A stretch of 64,000 nt of DNA from NCBI GenBank assembly GCA_905116865.2, contig CAJHNH020000818.1, forward strand, positions 60,001 through 124,000, in the 5' to 3' direction. A program made the position numbers and the translations under genes. This document shows positions 34,061 to 45,781 of this stretch, one piece after another. The notes beneath the pieces were generated by a model, which saw only the letters and a program-made list of their open reading frames with translations, was not told the DNA's origin and searched no databases. The DNA is from Candidula unifasciata (lineage: Eukaryota; Mollusca; Gastropoda; Stylommatophora; Geomitridae). Within the stretch, counting starts at the first letter, position 1; each line of letters opens with the position of its first letter.

Positions 34061-34194
34061 TCATCATCACCAGTCGCCTTGCCGATTGGCGTTGGCGATT
34101 ATACCCCGACACAATATGTGATCTCCTGCAACATGTATCATCTTCTTTTTTTAGCATTCTGAGGTTTACTGTTGCAGATATCACTCGTCTTCAT

Positions 34195-34440
34195 TCATCT
34201 CTCTGGCTGGCCTTCTCTTCACAATTTGTGACACCAGTTGTTTGCAGGTCTGGCTGGACATTATCTCTCGAACTTCTTTTGGTCTACGCCCATCCTCTCT
34301 CAGGTGTATACAGTATTTACTTCTCTGTCATATGACATTCTTTCAATATGCCCAAACCATTTTAGTCTGTTAGCTCTCATAATGCCAGTGATCAATGGTG
34401 ATTTAAACATATTATGTGTTATGTTGTGTTTGATTTTCAT
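34195..34440 (-). mobile_element. LINE reverse-transcriptase C-terminus, reverse orientation
   Basis: The - strand translation gives P-L-I-T-G-I-M-R-A-N and later G-R-R-P-K-E-V-R-D-N words, matching the family member at 16684-16881. It is frameshifted. A short (ATG)n-like patch, seen as CATCATCAC on the + strand at about 34062, lies 130 bases beyond but may belong to something else. Confidence 0.6.
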
Positions 34441-34616
34441 ATTATCGACTTAGGTGTGGCTGGAGTTTATATTCTTTCCATGTCTAGTTAGTATTCATAC
34501 AGAATAGTAAACATTTAAATACATTTTCTGTTTTGCATCCTACATTCAGCTAAAGATGTGTATAATACATCTAGTTAGAGACAGACAGACAAGCAGGCAG
34601 GCAGACAGACAGGCAT

Positions 34617-34621
<5 letters not shown>

Positions 34622-34681
<60 letters not shown>

Positions 34682-34696
34682 GAATGTGTGTGTGTA

Positions 34697-34735
<39 letters not shown>

Positions 34736-34737
34736 GA
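34622..34737. repeat. (GA)n, (GT)n and (AT)n tracts
   Basis: Three adjoining dinucleotide runs, preceded by a degenerate GACAGACAGGCAG stretch. Confidence 0.95.
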
Positions 34738-35104
34738 TTTTGTTTAATGACTATTATTTATTTTTTTTGGAATTTTTGCCGTTTCTATCTTTGTAAAACC
34801 GTACCGTGGATGTCTGTCGGGTTAATGCAACATATACGGCTATAGCGTGTCTTTTTTTGGGTAGCTTTACAGCATTATCCGCATTTGTACTACTGGTTAA
34901 ATTGCTAACAGTATTATGATGAAGCACTTGCATATCAAGAAATTATAACACATGCTCAACCAAAAAGACTCAACTAACACTATTATAGCTAGGATGAGTT
35001 AAGAAAACACCGGTAAAACGCAGTCGCATTCTAAACTAACGGTTACATTGTGCTTGAAACGTGACGTAATATACACATTTTATTAGTTAATTAGTAGTTA
35101 GTTG

Positions 35105-35666
<562 letters not shown>

Positions 35667-35667
35667 T

Positions 35668-36286
35668 TCGTCGACAGATCATCTCATTGAACATCAAACA
35701 ATTCAGTCGGTAATTGTTCGGATCTCCTCCTTAGTAGATCCCGAAGCGTATAGCGGCTCACGATACCAGTCCTGTGTTGATTTCCTATTCTTCTTCACCG
35801 TCATGCATATTGCTCTTGTCTGGCCACAAACCTTTTAACATGTTCTTCTTGCGTTATGGTCATGGTAGCAGAATTACAGTAATCACTTGGTTCTCGCAAA
35901 CATCTCACTTCCCGTCGAACATTCAGTATATCAGCATGGTCCATGGCACGTCCGACATCTACGGTAGCTGTACCTGCAAGCCTATCAGCTTGCTCATTTC
36001 TTTACACGCCTGTGGACGCTGGCACATTATTAAAGAGACATGCGCCAGCCCTGGTCGCCTCAGAAACTCTAACAACAGTCTACGGACAAAGTGGGTCTCT
36101 CTTTTTTTTCTTTTACTTAGCATACTTAATGAATCACATAGAAAACATGCGTGGCTAAAGGTTTGCCTCTCCAGCCATGTTACTGCAATGGTCATAGCCG
36201 TAACCTCCATAGTCAGAGGCGACAACATCAGAATCTGGATTTACTATTCTAACTCCAGTCTGAGCCGTAGAAACCCACACATTTAA
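35668..36286 (-). mobile_element. non-LTR element 3' end, RNase H family, copy E, reverse orientation
   Basis: On the - strand, L-T-M-E-V-T-A-M-T-I-A-V-T-W-L (near 36220) carries the RNase H glutamate. C-D-S-L-S-M (near 36125) carries the next aspartate. The words A-D-R-L-A-G-T-A-T-V and M-D-H-A-D-I (near 35975-35930) match copy C. Frameshifts and stops are present. The 3' end runs into the (CTAA)n tract. Confidence 0.7.
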
Positions 36287-36289
36287 TCG

Positions 36290-36690
36290 TGGAGCGCAAT
36301 TGAAATAAACTAAACCCCCACCCCCTTCTCTCCAGTATTTGATCTGCGTTCGCGCACCTAAAGCGGGGATTTAAATATATATACATATATTTCACATTAA
36401 TATTTCAAATCAACTACTTATGTTTCACATGTCAATGTTCATTGGCGTATGTAACCTATGGATATGCTGGAATTCAAAGCTGGTTGTAACAAAGCACGTT
36501 GGGTTGGTTGTGGCAAAGATCTGAGTTAGGTTTATTCAGGAAAGCAATGATAAACTATTGACAAGTTTTCAGCTGAGGTAGGAACCGACATTACAACACC
36601 ATTCAGTCACCATCTTCAGATTAACCCGACTCCAAATGTATAATCTCGTTCCATTATTTACCCGCACTAAATATAACACGTCTTAAACTA
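36290..36690. other. unique sequence, nothing recognised
   Basis: Ordinary sequence with a small TATA-rich patch near 36380. No exon or repeat was recognised. Confidence 0.4.
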
Positions 36691-36694
36691 TGTT

Positions 36695-37080
36695 ATATTT
36701 TTTTGAATTCTTCTTCTTATGCCTTTCTTCCCCCAATGGAGCATAGGCCCTCAACCAACTCACGCCAAGTCGCTCTGTACTTTGCCATTGCATGTAGCTC
36801 TCACCATGTCCTCCGCATCTCTCTAACTTCATTCTCCAGCTCTATTCTCTATGTGTTTTTTGGCCTTCATTTATTCCTATGCCCCTGTGGGTTCCAATGC
36901 ACAGAGATTCTAGTTATGCTGTTCTCCTGTTTTCTCAGTGTGTGTCCTATCCAACGCCAGCGTCTTTTCCTCACCTCTTGGTCCACTGGAGCCTGTTTAG
37001 TTCTCTCCTAAGGCTCTACATTAGTTATTCTATCATACCATTTAAACGCCCTCTATTCTGCGCAGGCACTAGTTAATGAA
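36695..37080 (-). mobile_element. LINE 3' region with short (GAA) tail, reverse orientation
   Basis: This copy is very close to 50936-51250: both carry TATGCCTTTCTTCCCCCAAT-like, ACTCACGCCAAG, GGTTCCAATGCA/GATTTCAATGCA and TTCTCCTGTTTTCTCA words in the same order. The - strand encodes the basic C-terminal region of a reverse transcriptase, degraded. The tail here is only three to four triplets (TTCTTCTT at about 36709). The other copy has about 100 triplets at the same point. Confidence 0.75.
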
Positions 37081-37129
37081 TGTCTGTAATTTATTAGTAA
37101 TCGTTCGCAACAACAATTTTTTTAATGGA

Positions 37130-37463
37130 CAAAAGACTTACTGAACCACTCTAGACATAACACTCCATCATCTTCGACCTTTATTTTCCTTACTCATCAA
37201 ATGCTTCGCTGTGTCAGGGCGGGAAGAGATATCTGAAACAGGTCTGACTGTTCGCTTCGTATAAAGTACTTTTTAGTGTCTCCCATATTTCCGCTGTCCA
37301 TCTACTGCGCTGTGACCTCTGGTTTTGTTACCGCTGATCTGTATAACACTGCTTCCTGTGGTGCACTGTCTGTTTCCAATCTTGTTACATAATCACACTG
37401 TTTGATCTACTGTCTATCAATAAAAATCATTGAAACAACAACCCAAAAAAAAAAAAAAAAAAA
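37130..37463 (+). mobile_element. retroposed 3' end with poly(A)
   Basis: The sequence ends CTATCAATAAAAATCATTGA, then AACAACAACCC, then a run of about 22 A. AATAAA followed 22-25 bases later by a poly(A) run is the mark of a retroposed transcript. The body upstream has no recognisable coding sequence. Confidence 0.5.
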
Positions 37464-37469
37464 AATCTT

Positions 37470-38255
37470 TCTCAAAATTTTTAATCTATAAATGGTGGTC
37501 CAAAGGACGTTGTATGGAAAAGCTCGCACTCCTACGAGATACGCCTGGCCAAATAAGAGAGAAATGACACCAAAAGGAGACACTAGATAAAAAGAGGAAA
37601 GAAACGACCAGCTAACAACGGTGCAGGATGAGCGGTCGGAAGCATCAACCCCAGAAATGGCGCAATACTAGAATTTATTCACGAAAGTGACACACATAAC
37701 CCAGACCACAAATATAGGCGGGGACTGTTAGCAGCCTCGGCTAGCTAGCAGCAGTCTGAAAGTGGTCGACCTTTTAATTTTTTTTTTCTCAAAAGGACTT
37801 GGACTTGGAGTGAACTTCATCACTCGAGAGGGACGAACGCAAACAACAACAACACGACCACCACTGATTGTTCCCATGGGAGGCTGATTATAGTGTCTCC
37901 TGTCTCAGAGACAGAGAGAAGAAGTTTATCTGTCTTATAAATTCCTTGAATGTTTGTACTATATATTTTCAACTGACTATATTCTAGGTTTCTGTGTTGT
38001 CATTATTTTGTGGGCTATTAAACTGCTTTGTATAGTTCCCGTGTAAGTATAATAGTTTTATCATTATTAAAAACAATAACTTATAACTTGCTTATTGATT
38101 GTATTTAATTAGCATTAGGTGAGCTTTCAATACTTTCATTGCCGGAACAATGCTTTCATTGACGGAACAATGCTTTCATTTACGTATCCCTGATGAAGTT
38201 GATCTCACGGCTATTTTCTAAAACATTACTCCAATAAATTACTTCAAAACTAGAG
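37470..38255. other. mostly unique sequence
   Basis: A tandem pair of about 24 bases (ATTGCCGGAACAATGCTTTC, ATTGACGGAACAATGCTTTC) occurs at about 38140-38185. Otherwise nothing is recognised. Confidence 0.4.
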
Positions 38256-38264
38256 AGCATGGAC

Positions 38265-38830
38265 ATTATGTCGAGAAAAAAGTGTCTGGTAAATAGTCAC
38301 AACCATCAGGTACTCTACAACACAGAGATAAAAAAAGGGGGGGGGGGGAAACTAGAGGTTGGAACCTTAAAACATCTTAGCTCCCACATAAGTAACAATG
38401 TCAGCAGTAACAAAAAGATCAAGAAAGGACCTAATATTGGAACAACCGCAATCAATTTTTACAAATCCCTGGTATTGTTTATTTTCTTTTTCAGATGTGA
38501 AAGTTGGACTCTCACTGTGGAAATGAAAAATCAGATTCAGGTTTTTGAATGTAAATGCCATAGACGCATTTTACGAATTAGTTATTCAGAATGCACAAAC
38601 TAATAAATATGTCAGAGACAAAATATACAAATTTGCAGGACATCATGAGCTTCTCTTGGCAGTGGCGAAACGTCGCAAGCTAGCTTGGTTTGGACAAGAA
38701 GCGAAACGTTACAATTGCAAATACTGTGCTTCAAGGAACATTAGGGGGGGGGGGGGTGTGTAAGTCGAAGAAGAGAATCGCAAGGAAGAGCCTGTAATGA
38801 CAACATCAACACATAGACAACACAGTTATA
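38265..38830 (+). mobile_element. LINE reverse-transcriptase C-terminus, interrupted by poly(G)
   Basis: The frame near 38490 reads R-C-E-S-W-T-L-T-V-E-M. It is followed by F-E-C-K-C-H-R-R-I-L-R-I-S-Y, then Y-V-R-D-K-I and K-R-R-K-L-A-W-F-G-Q. These are the standard C-terminal motifs of endonuclease/reverse-transcriptase LINEs. G homopolymers at 38337-38348 and 38743-38756 disrupt it, as do frameshifts. Confidence 0.75.
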
Positions 38831-39009
38831 ATTCAATCATTCATATATGCGGAAAACAGAAAGGGAGATGTCGGATTTTATGTGCTAGTGCTTTTATCAA
38901 TATACCTCTACGACATTACCGATATAAGGGCTTTGTTATCTTATGTAAATATTTAAGTCTTATTTAAAATTGAAGTAGCTGATTATACAATTTTTTTCAA
39001 GGCACTATA

Positions 39010-39147
39010 TATACAGACATACATGCATACATACAGACAGTCACACATACATGCACACATACACACATACATACACGCACACTTATTCACATACATACAT
39101 ACATACACACATACACTTATTTATATATATATATATATATATATATT
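39010..39147. repeat. CA-rich and (AT)n microsatellite
   Basis: Degenerate ACATAC words to about 39120, then an AT run to 39147. Confidence 0.9.
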
Positions 39148-39199
39148 AAGCGTTTATATAAGACGTTCACTCGTTATGTGCATGCGTATGAACTTATAT

Positions 39200-39452
39200 C
39201 TATCCTAGAGTACAAATACAGGACACAAAGCTAATAACTGAGTTCTCTGCAGGTGACCAACTCTTGCTGTTGTCACACAGGAGAGTCTTCAGCTGGTTCC
39301 TGGTTACAGAGTAGTAGGTGAAGGTCACAGATTCTTGCGCCTGCACCAGGACGTAAACTAAGACATCCCCGTCTGTCTGCTGAATGCTGTTGACTCGTTT
39401 CCCGGACAGTGGGACCCACTTCTCCAGTTCTCCCATCAAAACAATGGTTTTT
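39200..39452 (-). CDS. host gene exon Y (probably terminal), unknown extracellular-type protein
   Basis: On the - strand the acceptor is TCTTGTGTTATTATAG. The exon then contributes one base to a split Gly codon and 83 codons before TAG at 39202-39200. It starts K-T-I-V-L-M-G-E-L-E-K-W and continues with alternating hydrophobic residues (V-L-V-Y-V-L-V-Q; S-V-T-F-T-Y-Y-S-V), as in a beta-sandwich. Cysteines are near the end (L-L-C-D, V-S-C-I-C). The phase joins exactly to exon X at 40193. No family was recognised. A splice before the stop cannot be excluded. Codon use and lack of repetition set it apart from the surrounding mobile DNA. Confidence 0.65.
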
Positions 39453-40192
39453 CTATAATAACACAAGAAGAGAATGTATGTTCAGTCATTTAAGTTCGCC
39501 AGCTTAGACATCAAAAAAGCAGTTTCTCTACAACAAGCCCAGAAGATAATATGTTTCCCGCGCTTCCAGCTCTTCCAAGAAAACAAGTGTCCAATAAACA
39601 GCAAAAAAAAAGGGCCAATTTTACTATGTCATCTATCGGCTAGCATGTAGACGACTTCGTCGACGGTTAGGAGAGTATTTTGGTCTGTCTTCTCTGATCG
39701 CTTTAACGTTAAAGGAATCCTTTTAGTGCTCTTGGTGCTGTGCAATGCTACGCTATTTTACACGGCGCACAGAATCTAACCTCAATTATAATCTAAAGCT
39801 CCACCTTCGGAGATGCTTTTTGAACATGGCGATTTTCTTTTTAGCAAAGCAATGGAACGACATTTTATGCTCGTTTTTTTCGGATTTTGTTAGACAAGTT
39901 TACGCTCGGTTGTGATGTAAGCAGCATAACGCCGGGCGCCTTTATTCCACAGCTGCTTACCGTGTACTTATAGAAGGCTTGGTGGCCGTGTGAGCCAAGA
40001 TCAATCTTCCAACAATAACAAATGTCGTCCATTTGAGTATTCGAACCCATGATATTAGAGCCATCATTGTTGTGTCTCGCTTTTTTTTTTCAAAATTATT
40101 CCATCAAAACAGTAGTGTGTCTATAAAAGACAAAGGGATGTCTTTTAATGCGGCCACAGTATTTCAGCTGTAGGAAGAAATGTTTAACTTAC
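39453..40192 (-). other. intron with decayed copies of an exon start
   Basis: Two places resemble the intron/exon border of exon Y. At about 40128 the - strand has CTTTTATAGACACACTACTG then TTTTGATGGAATAAT; exon Y has TTATTATAGAAAAACCATTG then TTTTGATGGGAGAAC. At about 39600 it has CACTTGTTTTCTTGGAAGAG then CTGGAAGCG. Neither copy keeps an open frame. A SINE-like piece in reverse orientation at about 39895-40065 ('AACGCCGGGCGCCTTTATTC') also lies in the intron. Confidence 0.5.
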
Positions 40193-40327
40193 CCAGAACT
40201 CAACTGTATCAATGGACTGGTGTAGAAGAGGCAAGCATTGCTAACTGTACATTCTTTCCCCAGTTTGAGAGGGGTCGTGTTGGAAAAGTTGAAAAGCGTC
40301 TTGGGGTCATTCACGGAAAAGGCCAAG
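40193..40327 (-). CDS. host gene exon X, upstream of exon Y
   Basis: On the - strand the acceptor is GTTAGTTTCCCGCCAG and the donor GTAAGTTAAAC, both good. The 135-nt exon supplies one base, 44 codons, and GG of the Gly codon completed in exon Y. It reads L-A-F-S-V-N-D-P-K-T-L-F-N-F-S-N-T-T, then K-L-G-K-E-C-T-V-S-N-A-C-L-F-Y, and ends L-I-Q-L-S-S. N-F-S and N-T-T are possible N-glycosylation sites, and the two cysteines could pair, so an extracellular domain is likely. Exons further upstream were not identified with confidence. Confidence 0.65.
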
Positions 40328-40395
40328 CTGGCGGGAAACTAACAACAGTAACAAATATAACTGTAGCATGATAGTTTGACAGAAAATAATGATAC

Positions 40396-40560
40396 TTCTT
40401 CTTCTTCTTCTTCTTCTTCTTCATTCTTCTTCTTCTTCTTCTTCTTCTTCTTCTTCTTCTTCTTCTTCTTCTTCTTCTTCTTCTTCTTCTTCTTCTTCTT
40501 CTTCTTCTTCTTCTTCTTCTTCTTCTTCTTCTTCTTCTTCTTCTTCTTCTTCTTCTTCTT
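40396..40560. repeat. (CTT)n microsatellite
   Basis: About 165 bases of CTT with one ATT interruption, followed by a TAC/TCC-rich stretch to about 40730. Confidence 0.95.
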
Positions 40561-40884
40561 CCTAATCTCATTCTACTGCTAACTGTACTACTACCATTAC
40601 TACTACTATTACCACTACCACTCATACTCCTCCTCCTACTACTACTACAAAAACTGCTCAAACTACCAACATCACAACGTTTGCTGCTTCTACTGCCTCC
40701 ACAACTACCACTGTTGCTACTACTTATTCTTTTTTTCTCCATTTCCTCTTCTTTAATTTCTTTGTACATCTCAATAGACGCATATAAGAACTAAACAGAC
40801 AATTTTAGCTTCTAGAAATCTCCATAGATTTCCTACTGAAACTGTACAGAGACATCATCATGAAGCCTTCTGACTGATTTACTT

Positions 40885-41075
40885 TCTACCCCACCAGGAC
40901 ATCACAAAAGCGATAAACACCCGATGACACAATGTGCCACCATGTGGATGAGGATCACCGTGGAGAGATTCCAGAAACCGCGTTCACCTATTAGGCCATA
41001 TTTATGGCCTGGCTATATTGCAGCAGCAGGCAAGAGCCAGGGTTGGGCTTCAAATTACGAAAAATGTCATCCCAA
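40885..41075 (+). repeat. interspersed repeat family R1, copy 4
   Basis: It runs CCCCACCAGGACATCACAAA, GCGATAAACACCCGATGACA, GTGGATGAGGATCACCGTGG and GGCCATATTTATGGCCTGGC, to 'GAGCCAGGGTTGGGCTTCAA'. It is a good full-length example. Confidence 0.85.
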
Positions 41076-41202
41076 AAAGGACAGTAAATTGTTGAAGCCT
41101 TCTTATTACAGACGCCTTTTGTATGCACTGAAACGTAAATTAAAGCCTACGCATTCTTTACTGGAAAGGAACACGCAGCCGAACTCTGGAAACCAAAAAA
41201 GT

Positions 41203-42390
41203 ACATGTAAATAGTGAATTGTTAGTAATGTCTAGTTATGTAAACATGTAAATAGTGAATTGTTAGTAATGTCCAGTTATGTAAACATGTAAATAGTGAA
41301 TTGTTAGTAATGTCTAGTTATGTAAACATGTAAAGAGTGAATTGTTAGTAATGTCTAGTTATGTAAACATGTAAATAGTGAATTGTTAGTAATGTCCAGT
41401 TATGTAAACATGTAAATAGTGAATTGTTAGTAATGTCTAGTTATGTAAACATGGAAAGAGTGAATTGTTAGTACTGTCCAGTTATGTAAACATGTAAATA
41501 GTGAATTGTTAGTACTGTCTAGTTATGTAAACATGTGAAGAGTGAATTGTTAGTAATGTCCAGTTATGTAAACATGTAAATAGTGAATTGTTAGTAATGT
41601 CCAGTTATGTAAACATGTAAATAGTGAATTGTTAGTAATGTCCAGTTATGTAAACATGTAAATAGTGAATTGTTAGTAATGTCCAGTTATGTAAACATGT
41701 AAATAGTGAATTGTTAGTAATGTCCAGTTATGTAAACATGTAAATAGTGAATTGTTAGTAATGTCCAGTTATGTAAACATGTAAAGAGTGAATTGTTAGT
41801 AATGTCCAGTTATGTAAACATGAAATAGTGAATTGTTAGTAATGTCCAGTTTTGTAAACATGTAAATAGTGAATTGTTAGTAATGTCAAGTTTTGTAAAC
41901 TTATAAATAGTGAATTGTTAGTAATGTCCAGTTATGTAAACATGTAAAGAGTGAATTGTTAGTAATGTCCAGTTTTGTAAACATGTAAAGAGTGAATTGT
42001 TAGTAATGTCCAGTTATGTAAACATGTAAAGAGTGAATTGTTAGTAATGTCCAGTTATGTAAACATGTAAAGAGTGAATTGTTAGTAATGTCCAGTTATG
42101 TAAACATGTAAAGAGTGAATTGTTAGTAATGTCCAGTTTTGTAAACTTATAAATAGTGAATTGTTAGTAATGTCCAGTTTTGTAAACTTATAAATAGTGA
42201 ATTGTTAGTAATGTCAAGTTTTGTAAACTTATAAATAGTGAATTGTTAGTAATGTCCAGTTTTGTAAACTTATAAATAGTGAATTGTTAGTAATGTCCAG
42301 TTTTGTAAACCTATAAATAGTGAATTGTTAGTAATGTCCAGTTTTGTAAACTTATAAATAGTGAATTGTTAGTAATGTCCAGTTTACTTT
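41203..42390. repeat. 41-bp minisatellite, about 29 copies
   Basis: The unit is GTAAATAGTGAATTGTTAGT then AATGTCCAGTTATGTAAACAT, with an exact 41-base period (for example 41221 and 41262). Variants are regional: TCTAGTTATG on the left, TCCAGTTATG in the middle, and TCCAGTTTTGTAAACTTATA on the right. Confidence 0.97.
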
Positions 42391-42528
42391 TCTAAACACG
42401 TAAAAAGCGAATCTTATATAATGTTCAGAATCTTGTGTAATCGCAAGTATAATAAACATATACATAATGATTCTTGTGTAATATTTACAATGTGACACCA
42501 GTTCGGTTCCCTCAAGACTTGAATCAAC

Positions 42529-42529
<1 letters not shown>

Positions 42530-42575
<46 letters not shown>

Positions 42576-42955
42576 AGAAGAAGAAGAAGAAGAAGAAGAA
42601 GAAGAAGAAGAAGAAGAAGAAGAAGAAGAAGAAGAAGAAGAAGAAGAAGAAAAAAGAAGAAGAAGAAGATGAAGAAGAAGAAGAAGAAGAAGAAGAAGAA
42701 GAAGAAGAAGAAGAAGAAGAAGAAGAAGAAGAAGAAAGAAGAAGAAGAAGAAGAAGAAGAAGAAGAAGAAGAAGAAGAAGAAGAAGAAGAAGAAGAAGAA
42801 GAAGAAGAAGAAGAAGAAGAAGAAGAAGAAGAAGAAAGAAGAAGAAGAAGAAGAAGAAGAAGAAGAAGAAGAAGAAGAAGAAGAAGAAGAAGAAGAAGAA
42901 GAAGAAGAAGAAGAAGAAGAAGAAGAAGAAGAAGAAGAAGAAGAAGAAGAAGAAG

Positions 42956-42987
<32 letters not shown>
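42530..42987. repeat. (GAA)n microsatellite
   Basis: About 455 bases of GAA with a few AAA and GAT variants. It grades into the AGG-rich region to the right. Confidence 0.97.
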
Positions 42988-44332
42988 GAAGAAATAAGGA
43001 AGGAAAAGAAGAAACAAGAAAGGAAAAGAAGGAAAGAGGAAGCAGGAAGGAGAAGGAAGGAAGAATGAAAAAGAAAAGGGAAAGAAGAAGAAATAAGGAA
43101 GAAGAGGGAAGGAAGAAGAGGGAAGGAAGAAAAGGGAAGGAAGAAGAGGGAAGGAAGAAGAGGGAAGGAAGAAGAAGGAAGGAAAAAGAAGGAAGGAAGA
43201 AGAGGGAAGGAAGAAGAGGGAAGGAAGAAGAGGGAAGAAAGAAGTGGGAAGGAAGAAGAAGGAAGGAGGGGAGGCAGAAGCAGCAGAAAGGAAGGGAGAC
43301 GGGATCAGCAGGCAGGAAGAAAGAAGGAAACAGCGGGGATGAAGGGAGACAGAAGCAGCAGGAACTAAGAGAGACAGAAGCAACAGGAAGGATGAAAGAC
43401 AGAATCAGCAGGAAGGGTGAAAGACAGAAGCAGCAGGAAGGAAGCAAGACAGAAGCAGCAGGAAGGAAGCAAGACAGAAGCAGCAGAAATGAAGAGAGAC
43501 AAATGTAGCAGGAAGGATGGAAGACAGAAGCAGCAGGAAGGATGAAAGACAGAAGCAGCAGGAAGGGTGGAAGACAGAAGCAGCAGGAAGAAAGGAAGAC
43601 AGAGGCAGACGGAAGGAAGACAGAAGCAGCAGGAATAAAGGAAGACAGAAGCAGCAGTAAGGAAGAAAGACAGAAGGAGCATTAAGGAAGGAAGACAGAA
43701 GCAGCAGGAAGTAAGAAAGACAGAAGCAGCAGGAAGGAAGAAAGACAGAAGCAGAAGGAAGGAAGGAAGACAGAAGCAGAAGGAAAGAAGACTGAAGCAG
43801 CAGGAAGGAAGAAAGACAGAAGCAGCAGAAATGAAGAGAGACAGAAGCAGCAGGAAGGAAGAAAGACTGAACCAGCAGGAAGTAAGAAAGACAGAAGCAG
43901 CAGGAAGGAAGAAATACAGAAGCAGCAGGAAGTAAGAAAGACAGAAGCAGCAGGAAGAAAGGAAGACAGAAGCAGAAGAAAGGAAGACTGAAGCAGCAGG
44001 AAGGAAGAAAGACAGAACAGCATAAATGTAGAGAGACAGAAGCAGCAGGAAGGAAGAAAGACTGAACCAGCAGGAAGTAAGAAAGACAGAAGCAGCAGGA
44101 AGGAAGAAATACAGAAGCAGCAGGAAGTAAGAAAGACAGAAGCAGCAGGAAGAAATGAAGACAGAAGCAGAAGGAAGGAAGACAGAAGCAGCAGGAAGGA
44201 CGAAAGACAGAAGCAGCAGGAAGGAAGGAAGACAGAAGCAGCAAGAAAGAAGAAAGACAGATGCAGCAGGAAGTAAGAAAGACAGAAGCAGCAGGAAAGA
44301 AGAAAGACAGAAGCAGCAGAAAGGAAGAAGTG
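42988..44332. repeat. purine-rich region and 25-bp minisatellite
   Basis: Up to about 43310 it is AAGGAAGAAGAGGG-type repetition. After that a 25-base unit, CAGCAGGAAGGAAGAAAGAC then AGAAG, repeats about 40 times with variants (for example CAGCAGG at 43702 and 43727). A block of about 200 bases is itself duplicated (43795-43975 and 43985-44170). The + strand is almost pure purine. Confidence 0.95.
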
Positions 44333-44339
44333 TCATCTC

Positions 44340-45480
44340 ATCTTATCATTCGTTTATCACACACTAAATATCTCATGATCTTATCCAGTATGATTTTCTT
44401 TTGGCAACGTGTGTTTCATTTCATGACATCTCTAGAACGTTTTTTTATGACCGATTCTATTTCCGAAAAGTCCAGAGTGATCTTAAGTATATCGACACTG
44501 ACATGGCGGACATGGCCTCAGAAAGTTTTGCATTGTCTAAATGTTGTTCCACATAGTCACTAGATCGTAACATTTGTAAGCTTAACTATAAAAACAAACA
44601 ACAACAACAATGGTGTTCAAAAACATCGAAAAAAACCCATAAAAACATCAAACTCGTTTCTAGCCAGGAAGAGTCACCACTGTGACTACAAATGTTTATT
44701 GCATTTTTTCACATTTTGTTAAACAGGAAACATTCTAAAACTAAACATAATCGACCTGTACAATTTTTTGCACATTTAGAAAATGTCGATTCAGTCTAAA
44801 ATTGTATCGTAAAATAGCATGGCAAGTAAGAGCAGCCGGAGCTATGTTGACCAAATCACCCACTATATTATGTTTAAAAGAAATTACAGGTGTTGCTTCT
44901 ATTTATGTAACTCCCTAGTTTGATGTTTCGCCGTCTAATTTAACACCTACTGTTGTTCACGGCTCAACGTTTCAACTTGTTTTATTCTTTATACACATGG
45001 ATTTGATAGTGCACGCTGTTTAAGCAATTGGTATAGAAAAACTAATAATTTTTTTTAAAACCGGTTTCGTTAACATTTGCAACTGTGTACGATAATGGTA
45101 AATATTATTACTGCTTATAGAGCAATGAAAGCTGTATCTAAACTAAAAAAATAGTTTACTAATTTTTAACACAGGGTTGTTTAGCATCCACATTCCTGTA
45201 TCTATCCCTGCACATTGTTATGTAGAAGAAACTCACTCGATTAGTTTCAAAAACAATTATAACAAACAGCATATTTTTTGGTAATTGACTAACTGTGTAA
45301 ACGTGCTTTTAATGCCAGTGTCACTTAAATTATTTTTCTTTAAATAAATAGATAAATCTCATAACCAATAATCGTATCTCCAATCAATGATTGTCTATTA
45401 CTAATGTAAAATGAAATATTATAAACAAATTAAGAACTTGTTGTTTACTAAGATAATATTATTTAAATAGTTTTGATAGC
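44340..45480. other. low-repeat AT-rich region, possibly intronic
   Basis: This is one of the few long stretches free of recognised mobile elements. A partial SINE-like word (AGCAGCCGGAGCTATGTTGA) lies near 44830. On the - strand an acceptor-like CCATGTCAG near 44493 precedes 25 open codons, but this is too little to call an exon. Confidence 0.4.
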
Positions 45481-45502
45481 GGTACGATGCATTTGTTTCT
45501 TA

Positions 45503-45588
<86 letters not shown>

Positions 45589-45597
45589 GTATACAAT
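45503..45597. repeat. (AT)n dinucleotide tract
   Basis: About 95 bases of AT with ACAT and GTAT interruptions. Confidence 0.97.
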
Positions 45598-45781
45598 ATA
45601 ATTCCGTAAAACAATTAAAAATGGTTAATTTAAATTTGATACATTTCAAACAAACGCTTAAACTGTTTTCTGTATACTGTAACACTAACAAAAGCAAAGA
45701 TCGTGTTTAGACTTTATGTTAGTTTCAAAAAGTAATGAATAACTTGCTATGCTTTGTTGAGCACACATATATAAACGGTAA

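Noticed and set aside
44470..44500. Short - strand exon (D-I-L-K-I-T-L-D-F-S)
   Set aside because: Only 25 codons follow a weak acceptor, with no phase partner found.
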